A DNA stretch of 64,000 nucleotides. Origin: Siphonodentalium dalli (lineage: Eukaryota; Mollusca; Scaphopoda; Gadilida; Siphonodentaliidae). The position numbers and the translations under genes are program-made. The DNA lies in NCBI GenBank assembly GCA_032622095.1, contig CP136061.1, positions 201,368,244 to 201,432,243 on the forward strand, in the 5' to 3' direction. Every line of letters starts with the position of its first letter. Positions within the stretch are counted from its first letter, which is position 1. The notes below the pieces were generated by a model, which saw only the letters and a program-made list of their open reading frames with translations, had not been told where the DNA came from and ran no database searches. Of this stretch, positions 21,557 through 32,428 are shown one piece after another.

Positions 21557-21993
21557 CGTAATTCGTAAAAGGTAAAACACAACTTGACAGAGTAACAGAC
21601 TCCTCTCAAATGATGCCTCGAAACGGCACGTGCAGAACACTGCAGACTTGCATCCGGCGGAATTCCGGCCGCATCAAAGAAATACAATCATCACAAGCTC
21701 CCACACAATGTTTCATTCTGTCAATTTCGTGACAAGTTGTCATAGTGCGGCACACTGTGCCTTTGATGTTTGAATGTGCTGACGATATCACGTTAACCCA
21801 TTGCAGTTGGGTTGGACCTTATGTTGAGCTGCTTAATCAACCCTTTACATTCGTTAAGAGGTATATTAATAGAAATCAACAATCAGTACCGAGAACCGTC
21901 GGTACTCGACGTCAGAGCCGGTACCGATTTAATTCCTGATTACCGCCGGTTCCGGTACCGGTACCAGTACCTATTGACAACCCTGCAAGTAAA

Positions 21994-23113
21994 CTTCCAT
22001 AAAACACAACTCAGCATCGATATATGAGTATTGCTCATGCAAACTACACATATGTTATGTTAAAGACCACAATCATGTTTAATCAACATAAAGTTACAAA
22101 TATGAATTGCAGAGATGCTCCTTCTAAATCATCTATGAAAATAAATTAGTATCAATATTGATGTGTAACGCGATATTAATTTTAGGGCATGCGATCTTGA
22201 CTCAGTTTTACAATTTCAATATCTGGACAAAACAGCCTCAATTCGCTCAATGAAGCAGGTCTTTTTTGAGCAAAAAATTGCAGCAAATAATTGAAATTTT
22301 TCCATGGTGATTTGTGGTGAAGGAGGTTAGCAGCCACCTGATTGTTATTAGATATTGTTAAATGAGCCAGCGACACCGTGGCGAATCGCCAGAAATCATT
22401 AATCTCTGTGAATCATCAGAAATGCTCGTGGATCATCATAAACATATATAACTTAAACAATGTGTCTATATGTGCATTGATATTTGTGGGGTTGTGTGTT
22501 GAATATTAATCCTCTCACTCAAAATCTCAGCGAATCCAATATTGTCGATTGGGGCAGTCCGCCATGATTTTAATTGGACCAGTCGCTGCAATGAGCAGAA
22601 TGAGGCTGTTCCATCTTTGACATACTGTATATAAAAAGCACTGAAAATGTACCCTGACAGCATCGATTATATCACTAACTAAACTTCAAGAAAAATCTGG
22701 AAGATATATCCGACATTTAATTAGTATTATCTATCTGTCACTTGTCAACAAGATTTATTACACGATTAGAGGTCAGTTACCAATTTTCATGTCTCAATTG
22801 AGTCCTGCATCCAAAAGAAGCCAGACTCAGTGAAAACAAATGAAAATTAATAGTTGTTCTCTAATGGTATACCATCTTGTAGCTCATTTAGTTAACACAG
22901 CACAATACAGCTCAGTACATAATATTAACTATATGGTATAGTACATGTTAATTATATCAAATAATTCTATCTTGTATGTATAGACGTGATTGATAGCATT
23001 TAAATTTGAAAAGATGTTGAATATTCAAATCATTTTTATGCCTTTTATATCATGACAAGAAAATAAGGATGATCTGATTCATCTTAAATAATTTCTACAC
23101 TCATTTCAATGTA
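21994..23113. other. No gene seen
   Basis: This is AT-rich sequence. Minus-strand frames at 22182-22376 and 22466-22663 have mixed composition and no supporting splice sites or conserved motif, so they are not called. A CATGGCGGAC string at about 22560-22570 (minus strand) gives only a 12-residue peptide. Confidence 0.4.
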
Positions 23114-23325
23114 GAGTAATGCCATAAATAATCAACTCCTTAACCACAGCAGAATTATGCGTATTTTTTCAGGATTTAGTCGGAAATATGGCTTGTTGCC
23201 ATTCATCGGAAAGCTCTCAGTGATTGCTTTCTGATGAATGGTAACAAGCCATATTCCAACTAAATGTTGAAAAATTACCCATAATTCTGCTGTGGTTAAG
23301 GAGTCGATTATATACGGCATTACTG
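23114..23325. mobile_element. TA-flanked palindrome (foldback miniature element)
   Basis: This is a diverged copy of the 210-bp palindrome family. TA flanks the element on both sides, with GAGTAATGCC at one end and GGCATTACTG at the other. The arms share gcagaattatg, ggatttag and ggcttgttgccattcatc with the other copies, but several substitutions break the stem near the tip. Confidence 0.75.
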
Positions 23326-24032
23326 TATGGTGCATGAGACTATTAACCATTTCTATCATAAATATTCATTGATGAGTATTTGTCCCTCAGCAAATGTTTA
23401 GATAATAAGTTCAACAAATGACCATAGATTGTTTGTTTATCTTATTATCTGAACATTTCTCTCCAATAAATAAGATTTCTTCTGTACTTGTATTATCGGT
23501 CGGTTGAAAACCCCCTCCAGATGAATAATGGACCATTCCAATGTATACTTTTATAACTGTGGGAAAATCCATTTAGGATAGAAAGAGTTAGATGCTCTAT
23601 CTGTTCATGGCACCAGTTCCAGCAACATTTAACAACTACAAAATTTCAATAAAACTCATTTTTAAATCATGTTTGCATTGTTGTTCCCAACCAAAAACAC
23701 AATATAAAATGTAGTAATGTTGTAAATGTAACCAGTTTTTCTGTCCCAGTTCATTGAGAATAATTTGGAAAACAATATTTCCTGATGACAACTATTTCTA
23801 GCATTGTTTGGTTGAAGACATAGTTATTCACCACTTCTTTGCTAATCAAAATTATTATGAGTGATTTTGATATATTACAGCTGATTATTTAACGAAATTG
23901 GATTACATTAGCTTTTAAGTCCAACCTTTAGAACATACTAAATAAATAGGTCAAATAAATAAAAAATACCTTGTTCTCAGGTACATCACTCATCACCCAG
24001 AGAGAGCCTCATAAAAATAATTGCAAATTTAT
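23326..24032. other. No gene seen; fragment of a TTAA element family
   Basis: Around 23440-23600 lies a degenerate piece of the element best preserved at 45179-45635 (words gaaaaccccctccagatgaataatgg and aatccatttaggatagaaag, shown here in part). The rest is unassigned AT-rich DNA. Confidence 0.4.
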
Positions 24033-24546
24033 CAAAATTCAAAACTCAAAAACTCAATCACAATTTGTCCACAATTAGAAATTAAGATATGTTTCTGTTG
24101 AAGTTCGAGTGGGTAAAATACATTGGAGGATTGTTTGCTTAGAAAATTGAGGATTTTTTTTCGTAAAATATCCATATATGTGTTTAAAATTTCCAGATTT
24201 CTCAGGATTTCTTGGAAAAAATGTGATCAATTTTAATCGATATGGGAGAACGTGTGATGACAAGCCTTGAAATAGTGTGTCTGTCATTTACAGAATTTGA
24301 GGTCCACAGAGGGTGAATTTAGTGACGCTACCCCGCGCAGCTTCAAACTTCAATCTGATCCTAGGTCTCCCATAGTATTTGAGGGCTCCACAGAATGAGG
24401 TGATGATAGCCTGATGATAGCCTGCCATGCTGAAATAAAATCCTCCAATTATCCAAGCAAATTATCCTCCAATGCATTTTACCCATTAGAACTTAAACAG
24501 TTCAATTTCTAATTGTGGACAAATTGGCATTTGAGTTTTGAATGAA
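24033..24546. mobile_element. 514-bp element with about 105-bp inverted terminal repeats
   Basis: The left arm (attcaaaactcaaaaactca onward to 24140) is complemented by the right arm (24426-24546), sharing ccacaattagaaatt, gggtaaaatncattggaggat and gcttgnn. In the middle is a damaged copy of the AATGAGGTCCCCAGAGGGTG palindrome family (about 24288-24400). No target duplication could be fixed. Confidence 0.65.
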
Positions 24547-24827
24547 GTTCCCAGAGGGTGAATTTGGTAATGGTAAAACTTGTGTGGCAATTACATGCAT
24601 CACCTGACCATTGGTCGCTGACAGTTCCTGAAGTTTGAAGTTGGAAGTCCTCGACCTGGTCATCTCTATTATAATACACATGATTCCAGACTGTTCATGA
24701 ATATAACATTTTACACAGGTTGCCCTTGACTAGAAGTCGGTGACAATTAGAGTGAGTTATGTCTGAAATTCACACCATGTGTGAATGTAGTGCACACTGA
24801 AGGCTTAGACTGAGTGTTATTTTCTCG
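24547..24827. other. No gene seen
   Basis: Unassigned AT-rich sequence. The first bases after the preceding element repeat ttcccagagggtgaatttgg, another fragment of the palindrome family. Confidence 0.4.
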
Positions 24828-24890
24828 TTAAAGTTGCAGTAGATCTCATAGATATTCATGCCATCTCCTACTTTTGTCCCATCCTATTAA
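24828..24890 (+). repeat. 63-bp flanking direct repeat, left copy
   Basis: It runs from TTAA 24828-24831 through agttgcagtagatctcatag to TTAA 24887-24890. It is repeated at 25283-25345 with one mismatch, so the miniature element between them sits between two copies of a 63-bp block bounded by TTAA at each side. Confidence 0.85.
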
Positions 24891-25282
24891 CCCTTTACCC
24901 AACAAACCGGCCAAAACCGGCCAAATAAAGCTTCAACAGCCTAAAATATCTTCGGTCTGTCTCAATAGAACCATACAAATATGGATATCATTGGAACCGG
25001 CTCATTGACCACATTGTGATGGTTACAGTTATGCCCAGTGCCAATGCATTCTCTTATATATGCGAGTCGACCATAGGTCGCCTCGCATATATAAGAGAAT
25101 GCATTGGCCTAAAAAAAATCTTTTTTTAACCCTTTTTACCATTTTTTCTTACATTCTTTAACAATTTTATAATTTTTAATGTGTTAAGCCAATGCATTCT
25201 CTTATATATGCCAGGCGACCTATGGTCGACTCGCATATATAAGAGAATGGATTGGCACAGGGCCGTTCTGTTGGTTAAAGGG
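24891..25282. mobile_element. TTAA-flanked element with two long hairpins
   Basis: The TTAA flanks are at 24887-24890 and 25283-25286. The ends are CCCTTTACCC and TGGTTAAAGGG-like. Two stem-loops are built on aatgcattctcttatatatg and its complement with a cgacctatggtcg loop, separated by an A/T-rich spacer. A close relative in opposite orientation is at 44717-45086, and a shorter relative at 35526-35765. Confidence 0.75.
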
Positions 25283-25345
25283 TTAAAGTTGCAGTAGATC
25301 TCATAGATATTCATGCCATCTCCTACGTTTGTCCCATCCTATTAA
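25283..25345 (+). repeat. 63-bp flanking direct repeat, right copy
   Basis: This is the same block as 24828-24890 with a single T/G difference (ctacgtttgtccc versus ctacttttgtccc). Confidence 0.85.
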
Positions 25346-25503
25346 CTTGAAGCGAAACAAAGTGGCCTAATATAAATTATGTGCTAAAATATGTTTCTTG
25401 ACAAATAATCTGAGATCTAAGAACAAGAAAATTTTGTCATGAACAGGTTTAATTTAACTTACGTTGATCATTCTTTTTCATATCAAGGTCCTTGACATTA
25501 TCA

Positions 25504-25764
25504 TTAGCCTTTTCATAATGGGAGCTGCACTGGTGCAACATTAAATATCCTGTGATTCTGCATTATGTTATATATGAGTGTCCCCATAGGGAACCTCGCA
25601 TATATAAGCGAATGCACTGGCTTACAAGGTCAAAGTATATATTGTTAGGCCAATGTATTCTCTTATATTTGCAAGGCTATCTATGGGAGACTTACATATA
25701 TAACAGAATGCAATTGGCACAGGCTTTTCGCTAAATTTCAGGAAGGTCCAGTCATGGAACTATT
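25504..25764. mobile_element. TTAA double-hairpin miniature element, diverged
   Basis: The organisation matches 9300-9555, with gctgcactggtgcaacatta at the left and ggtccagtcatgg at the right. The outer TTAA and CCCTTT are partly mutated at both ends (attagccttttc; ggaactattaa). Confidence 0.65.
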
Positions 25765-26465
25765 AATTAATATATAACAAGCAAAATATTTTATGCTTAT
25801 GTTACAGATGTATTTTTTTGTCGTCTCTAGTGCACATTAATTTCTATTGTTGTTGCTTTCATAGATTCAGGTCACTGTCTCCGAAAACCCACAATATAAT
25901 TTGTGTGTTTGTATTAACTCTTTGATAACTGTGATACTCGGTGATGGGTAGTTACTTGATTACCATTCATTCAATAGCAGATATGTTCTGTTGGTACATT
26001 CATCAAACAGCCTGAACATATTTTGTGAACATTCTTACAAAGGAATGAATGGGAATCCATATAGTGATTTCAACATTCCACCAAATGAATAGAACATTCC
26101 AATGTATAATTCAGAACTCAATGGGAGAATCTATCCCAAAGTCAGCTGGATTATATTATTCATCACTTCAAGATCTCTATAACCTTAGAATTGAGCATGA
26201 AATCAGCAAGCATGTTAGCCACCAAACACATAGTTAGCTACCTACAGCCACCAAACACATAGTTAGCTACCTACAGCCACCAAATTGACTCCATCGCCAG
26301 TCTTTTTGGTGCATGAATATTGGATAAATATGAACAATCTTTAAATTTATCGATAAGCAAGAACACCTGGCCATAACATGCATCTGATATTTGGCATGTG
26401 ACAGCACCTGAAATTGAGAACTTCTTGATTACTATTTTAGTTTAGTATCACATATTGTTTCTCGA
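25765..26465. other. No gene seen; 29-bp tandem pair at 26217-26276
   Basis: The unit caccaaacacatagttagct plus acctacag is directly duplicated at about 26217-26276. The rest is AT-rich with no credible exon. The frame at 26049-26237 ends in this repeat and is not called. Confidence 0.45.
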
Positions 26466-26469
26466 TTAA

Positions 26470-26914
26470 AGATGCATAATCCGAATTAACGCTCGCAAAT
26501 TACTATCTCGTTGGCTTCGAATTCGAGGGTAAAAAATATTTGAGTTGAGTCGAGGAACCCACCCATCAAAGCTCAGGATGATCAGATATAGATTTTTGAA
26601 ATCTATTATTTTTCACCACCGATAATTGAAGTGGCCCAGTAAACGGTTGAAGAGAAGATGGTCTCGGACCAAATTGCGGATGAAGGTGGATAACTCCAAA
26701 ATCAAGTGGCTTTATTGTGTCGGATATTGGGCAAACCGGCAAAATTTGGATGAACAAAATGTTGATAAATAACAGGTTTTGGGCAATTTTATACTATAGT
26801 TGACTGTGGTTAGCATTATTTTTGGGCAATTACTCGATTCTGATAACTGAAGCAAATTTTATTTTGTTGTTGGAATCTGATGATATGGGGACATTCGATT
26901 CGGATTGAGTACCT
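26470..26914. mobile_element. 445-bp TTAA element with AGRTRCATAATCCGA ends
   Basis: TTAA lies at 26466-26469 and 26915-26918. The inverted ends read AGATGCATAATCCGAATT and AGGTACTCAATCCGAAT (complement of the right end). The interior contains caaattgcggatgaaggtgg and gggcaattttatactatagt. Other copies: 28681-29287 (interrupted), 42659-43634 (interrupted), 49170-49594, and a truncated one at the start of the second segmental duplicate (55386-55633). Confidence 0.75.
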
Positions 26915-27012
26915 TTAAGGGCCTTCCACTCGGTAAATCATGTGATTTGGCAAACACCATCTGGGAGGTCCTCATGATATGTGATCAATATGTACTAAGT
27001 AACTGAGCTTAA

Positions 27013-27118
27013 CCCTTTCAGTGCCAAGTCCGATTTTTGTATCAACCCATCTTTCCTTGATCATTTTTCAAATTTATTGATTATAATAGTGTGATACATT
27101 GATGGAAAGAGCTCTAAT
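27013..27118. mobile_element. Half copy of the CAGTGCCAAGTCC TTAA miniature element
   Basis: It starts at TTAA 27009-27012 with CCCTTTCAGTGCCAAGTCCG and continues to tggaaagagctct, where similarity to 6842-6966 ends. The right terminus is missing. Confidence 0.65.
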
Positions 27119-27287
27119 TTCAATTTCTTTTATAAAAGAGTAAAAAGTTATCATCTTCAAATTGCCCACACAAGGAACAGACTCATTTGTGGAGATAATG
27201 TTTCGGACGTTTGTGCTTTTCTTTCTCAATGGAAAGTCTGGGCTCTAATCCTCATTGAAGATATTTTGACGGATATTCACCTTTTAA

Positions 27288-27490
27288 TGAAGGGAGCTGT
27301 GCTGGTGCAGCAATAAAGATCATGTGCCAGTGCATTCTCTTATATATGCAAGTCTCCCATAGGGAGCCTTGCATATATAAGAGAATGCACTGGCTTACAA
27401 CTTACAAGGTAACTATTGTTAGGCCAATGTATTCTCTTATATATGCGATACTCCATATGGGAGACTCGCATATATAAGAGAATGAATTTG
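27288..27490. mobile_element. Truncated TTAA double-hairpin miniature element
   Basis: It has gctgtgctggtgcagcaata and both TATATATGCRA stem-loops, but the right end is lost after ataagagaatg. Confidence 0.65.
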
Positions 27491-28676
27491 AAGTCTTTGT
27501 AAAATTTCATTATCTACTCTTAAGCATAAGCCAACATTATCTCTTCGGCCATTTGAACTTGTGTTTTGAAAAATAAAGGAATACGTGCATAATGAGTTGT
27601 GATATCTGTAGTCTAGTGTCTAGCTAAGCGTGTATATGTTCTTCATGATATTAAGTACTATAGTAATTTATGTTGAATAGTCTGTTAGTTGTTTTTGTTG
27701 TATCACTGATGATCTCTTTTCTGTTATTCTCACACAGAATGACTACCACTATTCACCTTCAGTTGTACATTGTATATTGTTATGTGTGAATATTTTCTAT
27801 GATTTGATTATGGATAGAATAATCAAATGTATAATGACACCTGTATTTTTATCTCTCATTTTGCTCCATTATGATTGGACAATTCCGAACAATGTCTGTT
27901 ACTTGTTGCTTGTATCACCATCTAAAGATGTAAGTGGAAAAGTCACTGGTGTTGACGATTGTATCTGAGGCGAGTTTACCGAGAAGTATTTTCATGTGAA
28001 TTGAGCTGCTGAAAGTGACATTAAACCCCCATCAATCAATCGATCAATCAATCAGTCACGGGAATTGAAAGTGTTCATTTTAAAACAAAAAGTGGTCTTT
28101 TCTATTTATTTCTAATAAAGGTGAATGCCAAACGATACTGTAATTCACTCCAAATTGTCATGTGTTGCTGACAAGGCGTCTCTAATAACCATATGGTATG
28201 GTTGTTTAAATATCCCTTCATTTTCTAAATGAATTCTCCTATTCAGAAATTAAAAAGTATATATTAGCAGACGACACATAACGTAAGTGCAGAAAGATTC
28301 CTATTCATTGGTGGGAAGTGTTAGTTCCTTTTTGTTGAACTTGTGGGAACATTTCCTATGGTAACTACTCGTCAATTAGTATTTAGTATATAATAGGTTG
28401 AAGCAGAAGCAATAACTTCCAACTATGTGTCCTTTATTTATATTTTCACAATAGTGGCTTTGTTTTCAAACTGTACACCCCTCCTAATGAATAATAGACC
28501 ATTCTAATATATATATTTATAAATGAGTGGGATAATCCATTTAGGATATAATAAAGGGTTAAAATTTAACGGCAAAATAACATTTCAACTTTCCGATTGA
28601 GATTAGCCACGATATATCAATCTTTTTTCAACTTCTTTCAACGTCAATTTGCAAAATGTTTGTCAATCATCTTGTC
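27491..28676. other. No gene seen; ATC-type short tandem at 28029-28052
   Basis: A tract of (AATC)n follows gctgctgaaagtgacattaa, a configuration that looks like the 3' tail of a short retroposon; no polymerase III promoter could be confirmed upstream. Around 28465-28560 is a fragment of the TTAA family at 45179-45635. The 63-codon frame at 27777 has no supporting evidence. Confidence 0.4.
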
Positions 28677-28680
28677 TTAA

Positions 28681-29287
28681 AGATACATAATCTGAATTAT
28701 CACTCCTAAATTGCAATTTCTATGGCTTTGGAGGTAAAAAATATTTACAATCAAAGCTCAGAGTTATCAGATATCAATTTTTTTAATCTGTTATTTTTCA
28801 CCACCTGGAATATCTGGCGGCCTAGCAAATATTCGACGAACTGACCGACATACTTTCGATATACACAATTGCGTTGAACAAAATGTTGATAACACGTTTT
28901 GGGAAATTTGTTATACTAAAGTTGACAGTTGTTCGCATTATGTTTTGGTAATTAATCATTCTGATAACTGAAGCATATTTTGAACAAATGTTGTTGGAAT
29001 CTAATGATATGGGGACCATTGAATCGGATTGTGTACAGTAATGCCCTAATTAATCAACTCGGAAATATGGCTTGTTGCCATTCATCGGAAAGCTCTCACT
29101 GAGAGAAATATGGCTTGTTGCCAAAGCTCTCACTGAGAGAAATATGGCTTGTTGCCATTCATCGGAAAGCTCTCACTGAGAGCTTTCCGGTGAATGGCAA
29201 CAAGCCATATTTCCAACTAAATCCTGAAAAGTTACCCATAATTCTGCTGTGGTTATGGAGTCGATTACTTAGGGCATTACTGTACCT
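28681..29287. mobile_element. 445-bp-family TTAA element interrupted by a palindrome
   Basis: TTAA lies at 28677-28680 and 29288-29291. The ends match 26470-26914. The palindrome at 29036-29282 sits in the right terminal repeat, at the TA of gTAcctttaa. The same position is uninterrupted in the other copies. Confidence 0.75.
29036..29282. mobile_element. TA-flanked palindrome with triplicated tip
   Basis: The outer arms are the usual CAGTAATGCC..GGCATTACTG. The tip sequence (gaaatatggcttgttgcc plus ttcatcggaaagctctcact) is repeated nearly three times, producing an enlarged irregular hairpin. It is nested within a TTAA element and duplicates TA. Confidence 0.8.
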
Positions 29288-29479
29288 TTAACATTAAAAT
29301 TGAGGTTGATTTTACCTTACCTGATTGTAAATAGTAATGATTTGGGTATACTATCCCCCACGATGTCAGGACCTTTTGTAAACTTGTCTTTTTTAAGAAC
29401 ATTGTCAACTAATTAACCCAGTATCTTTTGTAAAAGGACAAAAACAGATTGATTTATTGAAAGTTTCTTTAGTCATGTA

Positions 29480-29692
29480 CAGTAATGCCCTAAATAATCG
29501 ACTCCTTAACCACAGCAGAATTATGGGTAACTTTTCAGGATTTAGTCTGAAATATGGCTTGTTGCCATTCATCGGAAAGCTCTCAGTGAGAGCTTTCCGA
29601 TGAATGCCAACAAGCCATATTTCCGACTGAATCCTGAAAAGTTAAACATAATTCTGCTGTTGTTAAGGACTCGATTATTTAGGGCATTACTG
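29480..29692. mobile_element. TA-flanked 213-bp near-perfect palindrome
   Basis: TA lies at 29478-29479 and 29693-29694. Each arm of about 100 bp contains ccacagcagaattatgggta, ggatttagtc and ggaaatatggcttgttgcca; the centre is ctcagtgagag. No coding capacity. The termini and TA target suggest cross-mobilisation by a Tc1/mariner-type transposase. Confidence 0.85.
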
Positions 29693-29756
29693 TATCATAG
29701 TGTTTTTTGTGACAGATTATTTTCAAATTGTTTGCTTTTGTTTTTTCATGAGCAGG

Positions 29757-30925
29757 CCTCAAAATATGGTGCTGGACATTTGCAGGATGAGGTTCACAGA
29801 GGGTGAATTTAGTGAGACTGCCCTGCTCATCCGGCTAGCGTCACCAAATTTATCCTCTGGGGACCTCATTATGCATGGCCTCATCTGCAATGGGAGACCT
29901 AGACATAAATTTAAATTCCCAGATGGTGAAGATGGTGATTTCACCCATTGGGCACCTTGATAATGCATTGTGTCATCTGCCAAATTGGTGATATAGAGAA
30001 ACTAAACTAAACAAGAAAAAGTAACTTTCTAATGAAGTTTGCGAAGAAACTAAAAAACTTGTTAAGTTGATGATAATAAAGATACATTGTCATCATTTTA
30101 TTCAAAGGACGAGTCTGATTGACTCTCAGTACCGGTTAGTATCATACGGTAGGTTAGTATCATATCAATGTTACAAATTCATCACAATAATCAACATAAT
30201 AATGGTAATTCTATCACTCGATTTTGTTTGATTCTAAAGTCCTTCATTGGGTGTTCTTGTCTTTTTAGTTTTAATTTTGAAGATGAGGCTTAAGCAGAAT
30301 GAGGTCCCCAGAGGATGAATTTAGTGATGCTAGCCTACTGTGCATGGTAGCATCATTAAATTCAACCTCTGGGGACCTCATTTTGCAAATATCTGGAACC
30401 ATGTTTGAGGCTTGATAATGAGGCGATTGGGTGAATTCAAGCCTGAGTTTAGAGTGCCTGTCATTTGCAGAATGAGGTCCCCAGAGGTGAATTTAGTGAC
30501 GATATCCTGCATAATGGGCTAGCATCACTAAATTCACCCTCTGGGGACCTGATTCTGCTTAGGCCTCATCTTCTCTGGAAAGTTTCTTTATTATCAAATT
30601 TCTATAGAAACTTCTTCACAGATTCTATTTCTTTTTTTGTTTAGTTTCTCTATATCCCCAAATTGGCAGACGACACATTGAATAATCGAGGCTCCCAATG
30701 GGTGTACATAACAATATTCACCATTTGTGAACTTCAATCTGAGTCTATATCTTCCATAGCAGATGAGGCCTAAGCAGAATGAGCTCCCCAGAGGGTGAAT
30801 TTGGTGATGCTAGCCTGCTATGCGGGAGAGCATCACTAAATTCACCCTCTGGGGACCTCATTCTGCAAATGACAGGCACATTAAACTCAGGCTTGGGTGA
30901 ATTTGCTCATTTATATGAAAATGTT
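29757..30925. repeat. Cluster of four palindromes of the AATGAGGTCCCC family
   Basis: Palindromes of about 95 bp occur at 29778-29872, 30294-30393, 30468-30558 and 30774-30867. Each has arms gcagaatgaggtccccagag plus ggtgaatttagtgatgctag and a short loop. They are joined by shared spacers, such as gatgaggcctaagcagaatg and gcctgtcatttgcagaatga, that are themselves in inverted orientation, so palindromes are nested in larger inverted repeats. The related element at 34073-34525 has outer arms CAAAATATGGTGCTGGAC, also seen here at 29758. Confidence 0.65.
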
Positions 30926-31290
30926 AATGTTGTTCATAGTACTCTAATAAATCATATCACAGATATCCTATTTTCATTGTTATTAATATTCAGATGATTT
31001 CTTAGTCTTTATCTTCATATTGAGTGTGAGTTTATATTTACTGAGCTGATCATGTATAGAGTCCATTGACTGACCTTAAATTATATTTGTGTGAAGAGTG
31101 ACTGTGAATATTTTATATTATTCTTGGTGTGCATACATTATGCTTTCAGTAAGAGAAATTAGATATTTATGAGTTAACTAATAACTACTCTCATGATCCA
31201 AATTGTCATAATCATATTATGTAACGTATGATTATTATTTTTTGCAAAAATTCCATCCTGTATGATCTTTTTTTGGGTCTTTATGTTTCT
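30926..31290. other. No gene seen
   Basis: AT-rich sequence with no recognised feature. Confidence 0.4.
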
Positions 31291-31294
31291 TTAA

Positions 31295-31537
31295 CCCGTT
31301 CATGACAGTAGTTTCCGGAAATTTTGCGAAAACCCTGTGCCAATGCATTCTCTTATATATGCAAGTCGCCCATAGGGCGCCTCGCATATATAAAAGAATA
31401 CATTGACCGAACAATATTTATAATGACCTTGTAAGCCAGTGCATTGTCTTATATATGTGAGGCTCCTTGTGGGAGACTTGCTATTATAAGCACAGGATCT
31501 TTAATGCTGCACCAGCGCAGGCCCCATCATGAAATTT
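31295..31537. mobile_element. TTAA double-hairpin miniature element (opposite orientation)
   Basis: TTAA lies at 31291-31294 and 31538-31541. The order of modules is the reverse of 9300-9555: the gcgaaaaccctgtgccaatg side is at the left and aatgctgcaccagcgcagg at the right. Confidence 0.72.
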
Positions 31538-31685
31538 TTAATTTGGCTCACCAGCATTAATATGTGCCCTCAGATCACTTCAGATGCAAATCATTCTATA
31601 AAAAATCTGGACAAATCATCTTTCTCTTACTTGTAGGAGGGTGACATATACATGTACTAATTACTATGATAGTAATGCAGTCCAC

Positions 31686-32374
31686 CAGGTCAAGGACATC
31701 CTGAATTCAACTATTATAGTTATATATGACAGTGCTAAATCCACATTATCCCTATTTTGGTTGAAACTTTGGGTTCGCGCATCCCAGTGCAAAGTCAAAT
31801 TGCATCTTAGTAATATTGCAGCAAATGAACAGTCTCCAGATGTTTTGTAATCTTTTGCACCAGCAATAATGCCACAAGTATGCCTTTCTAAACAACATTG
31901 ACATGCGAATCAATCGCACCTCCATTATAATATTTAGACCAATTGCATGTTAATTGACTGGAGGATCATGTGCCATTATGATTAATCATTCGCAAGGGTC
32001 GAGATACAGTAATGCTCTAATTAATCGACCTCTTAAACACAGCAGAATTATGGGTAACTTTTCAGGATTTAGTCGGAAATATGGCTTGTTGCCATTCATC
32101 GGAAAGCTCTCGGCATATTTACGACTAAATCCTGAAAAGTTACCCATAATTCTGCTGTGGTTAAGAGGTCGATTAATTAGAGCATTACTGTTTGTTATTT
32201 CGTCGCAAAAACATACATATCGTATCGATTTAGTGCGGCACTGATTTGTTAAATTTCTTATGAAATATGATTTTTAATTATCCCTCTTTTTTCAAATTCA
32301 AAAAACAATAACAATATTCAACTGTTATATTAAAATATAACTATAATAGTTGAATTCAGGATGTACCTGACCTG
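31686..32374. mobile_element. 689-bp inverted-repeat element with 5-bp target duplication
   Basis: The left end CAGGTCAAGGACATCCTGAA is complemented by the right end with two differences over about 38 bp. The direct repeat TCCAC flanks both ends (31681-31685 and 32375-32379). A TA palindrome (32007-32190) is inserted in the interior; without it the element is about 505 bp. No transposase. The superfamily was not assigned. Confidence 0.65.
32007..32190. mobile_element. TA-flanked palindrome, shortened copy
   Basis: Both outer arms are present (CAGTAATGCTCTAA and AGAGCATTACTG) but about 30 bp of the tip is missing on one side. The left flank is TA; the right flank base pair has changed (TT). 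Confidence 0.75.
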
Positions 32375-32428
32375 TCCACCTTTCTTCTATGACTTCTATG
32401 TTAGATTAAGATAAATTATCAAACAGGC

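Larger units (their letters stand above)
15493..21985 (-). mobile_element. hAT-superfamily DNA transposon, internally deleted and interrupted by DIRS-like copy 3
   Basis: The ends read CAGGGTTGTCAA and, inverted, ATTGACAACCCTG. They are flanked by a perfect 8-bp duplication, CAAGTAAA, at 15485-15492 and 21986-21993. An 8-bp duplication with CAGGG termini is the hAT signature. Without the inserted DIRS-like element the hAT copy is about 1.2 kb. Its right part encodes a BED zinc finger on the minus strand (21556-21281), the usual N-terminus of hAT transposases, but the RNase H-like catalytic domain is missing. GTACCG-rich words occur just inside both ends. The intact duplication implies the copy has not moved since insertion. 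Confidence 0.85.

Noticed and set aside
22466-22663. Minus-strand frame with a CATGGCGGAC start-like string inside
   Set aside because: The frame from that ATG stops after 12 codons and the longer frame lacks any supporting feature.
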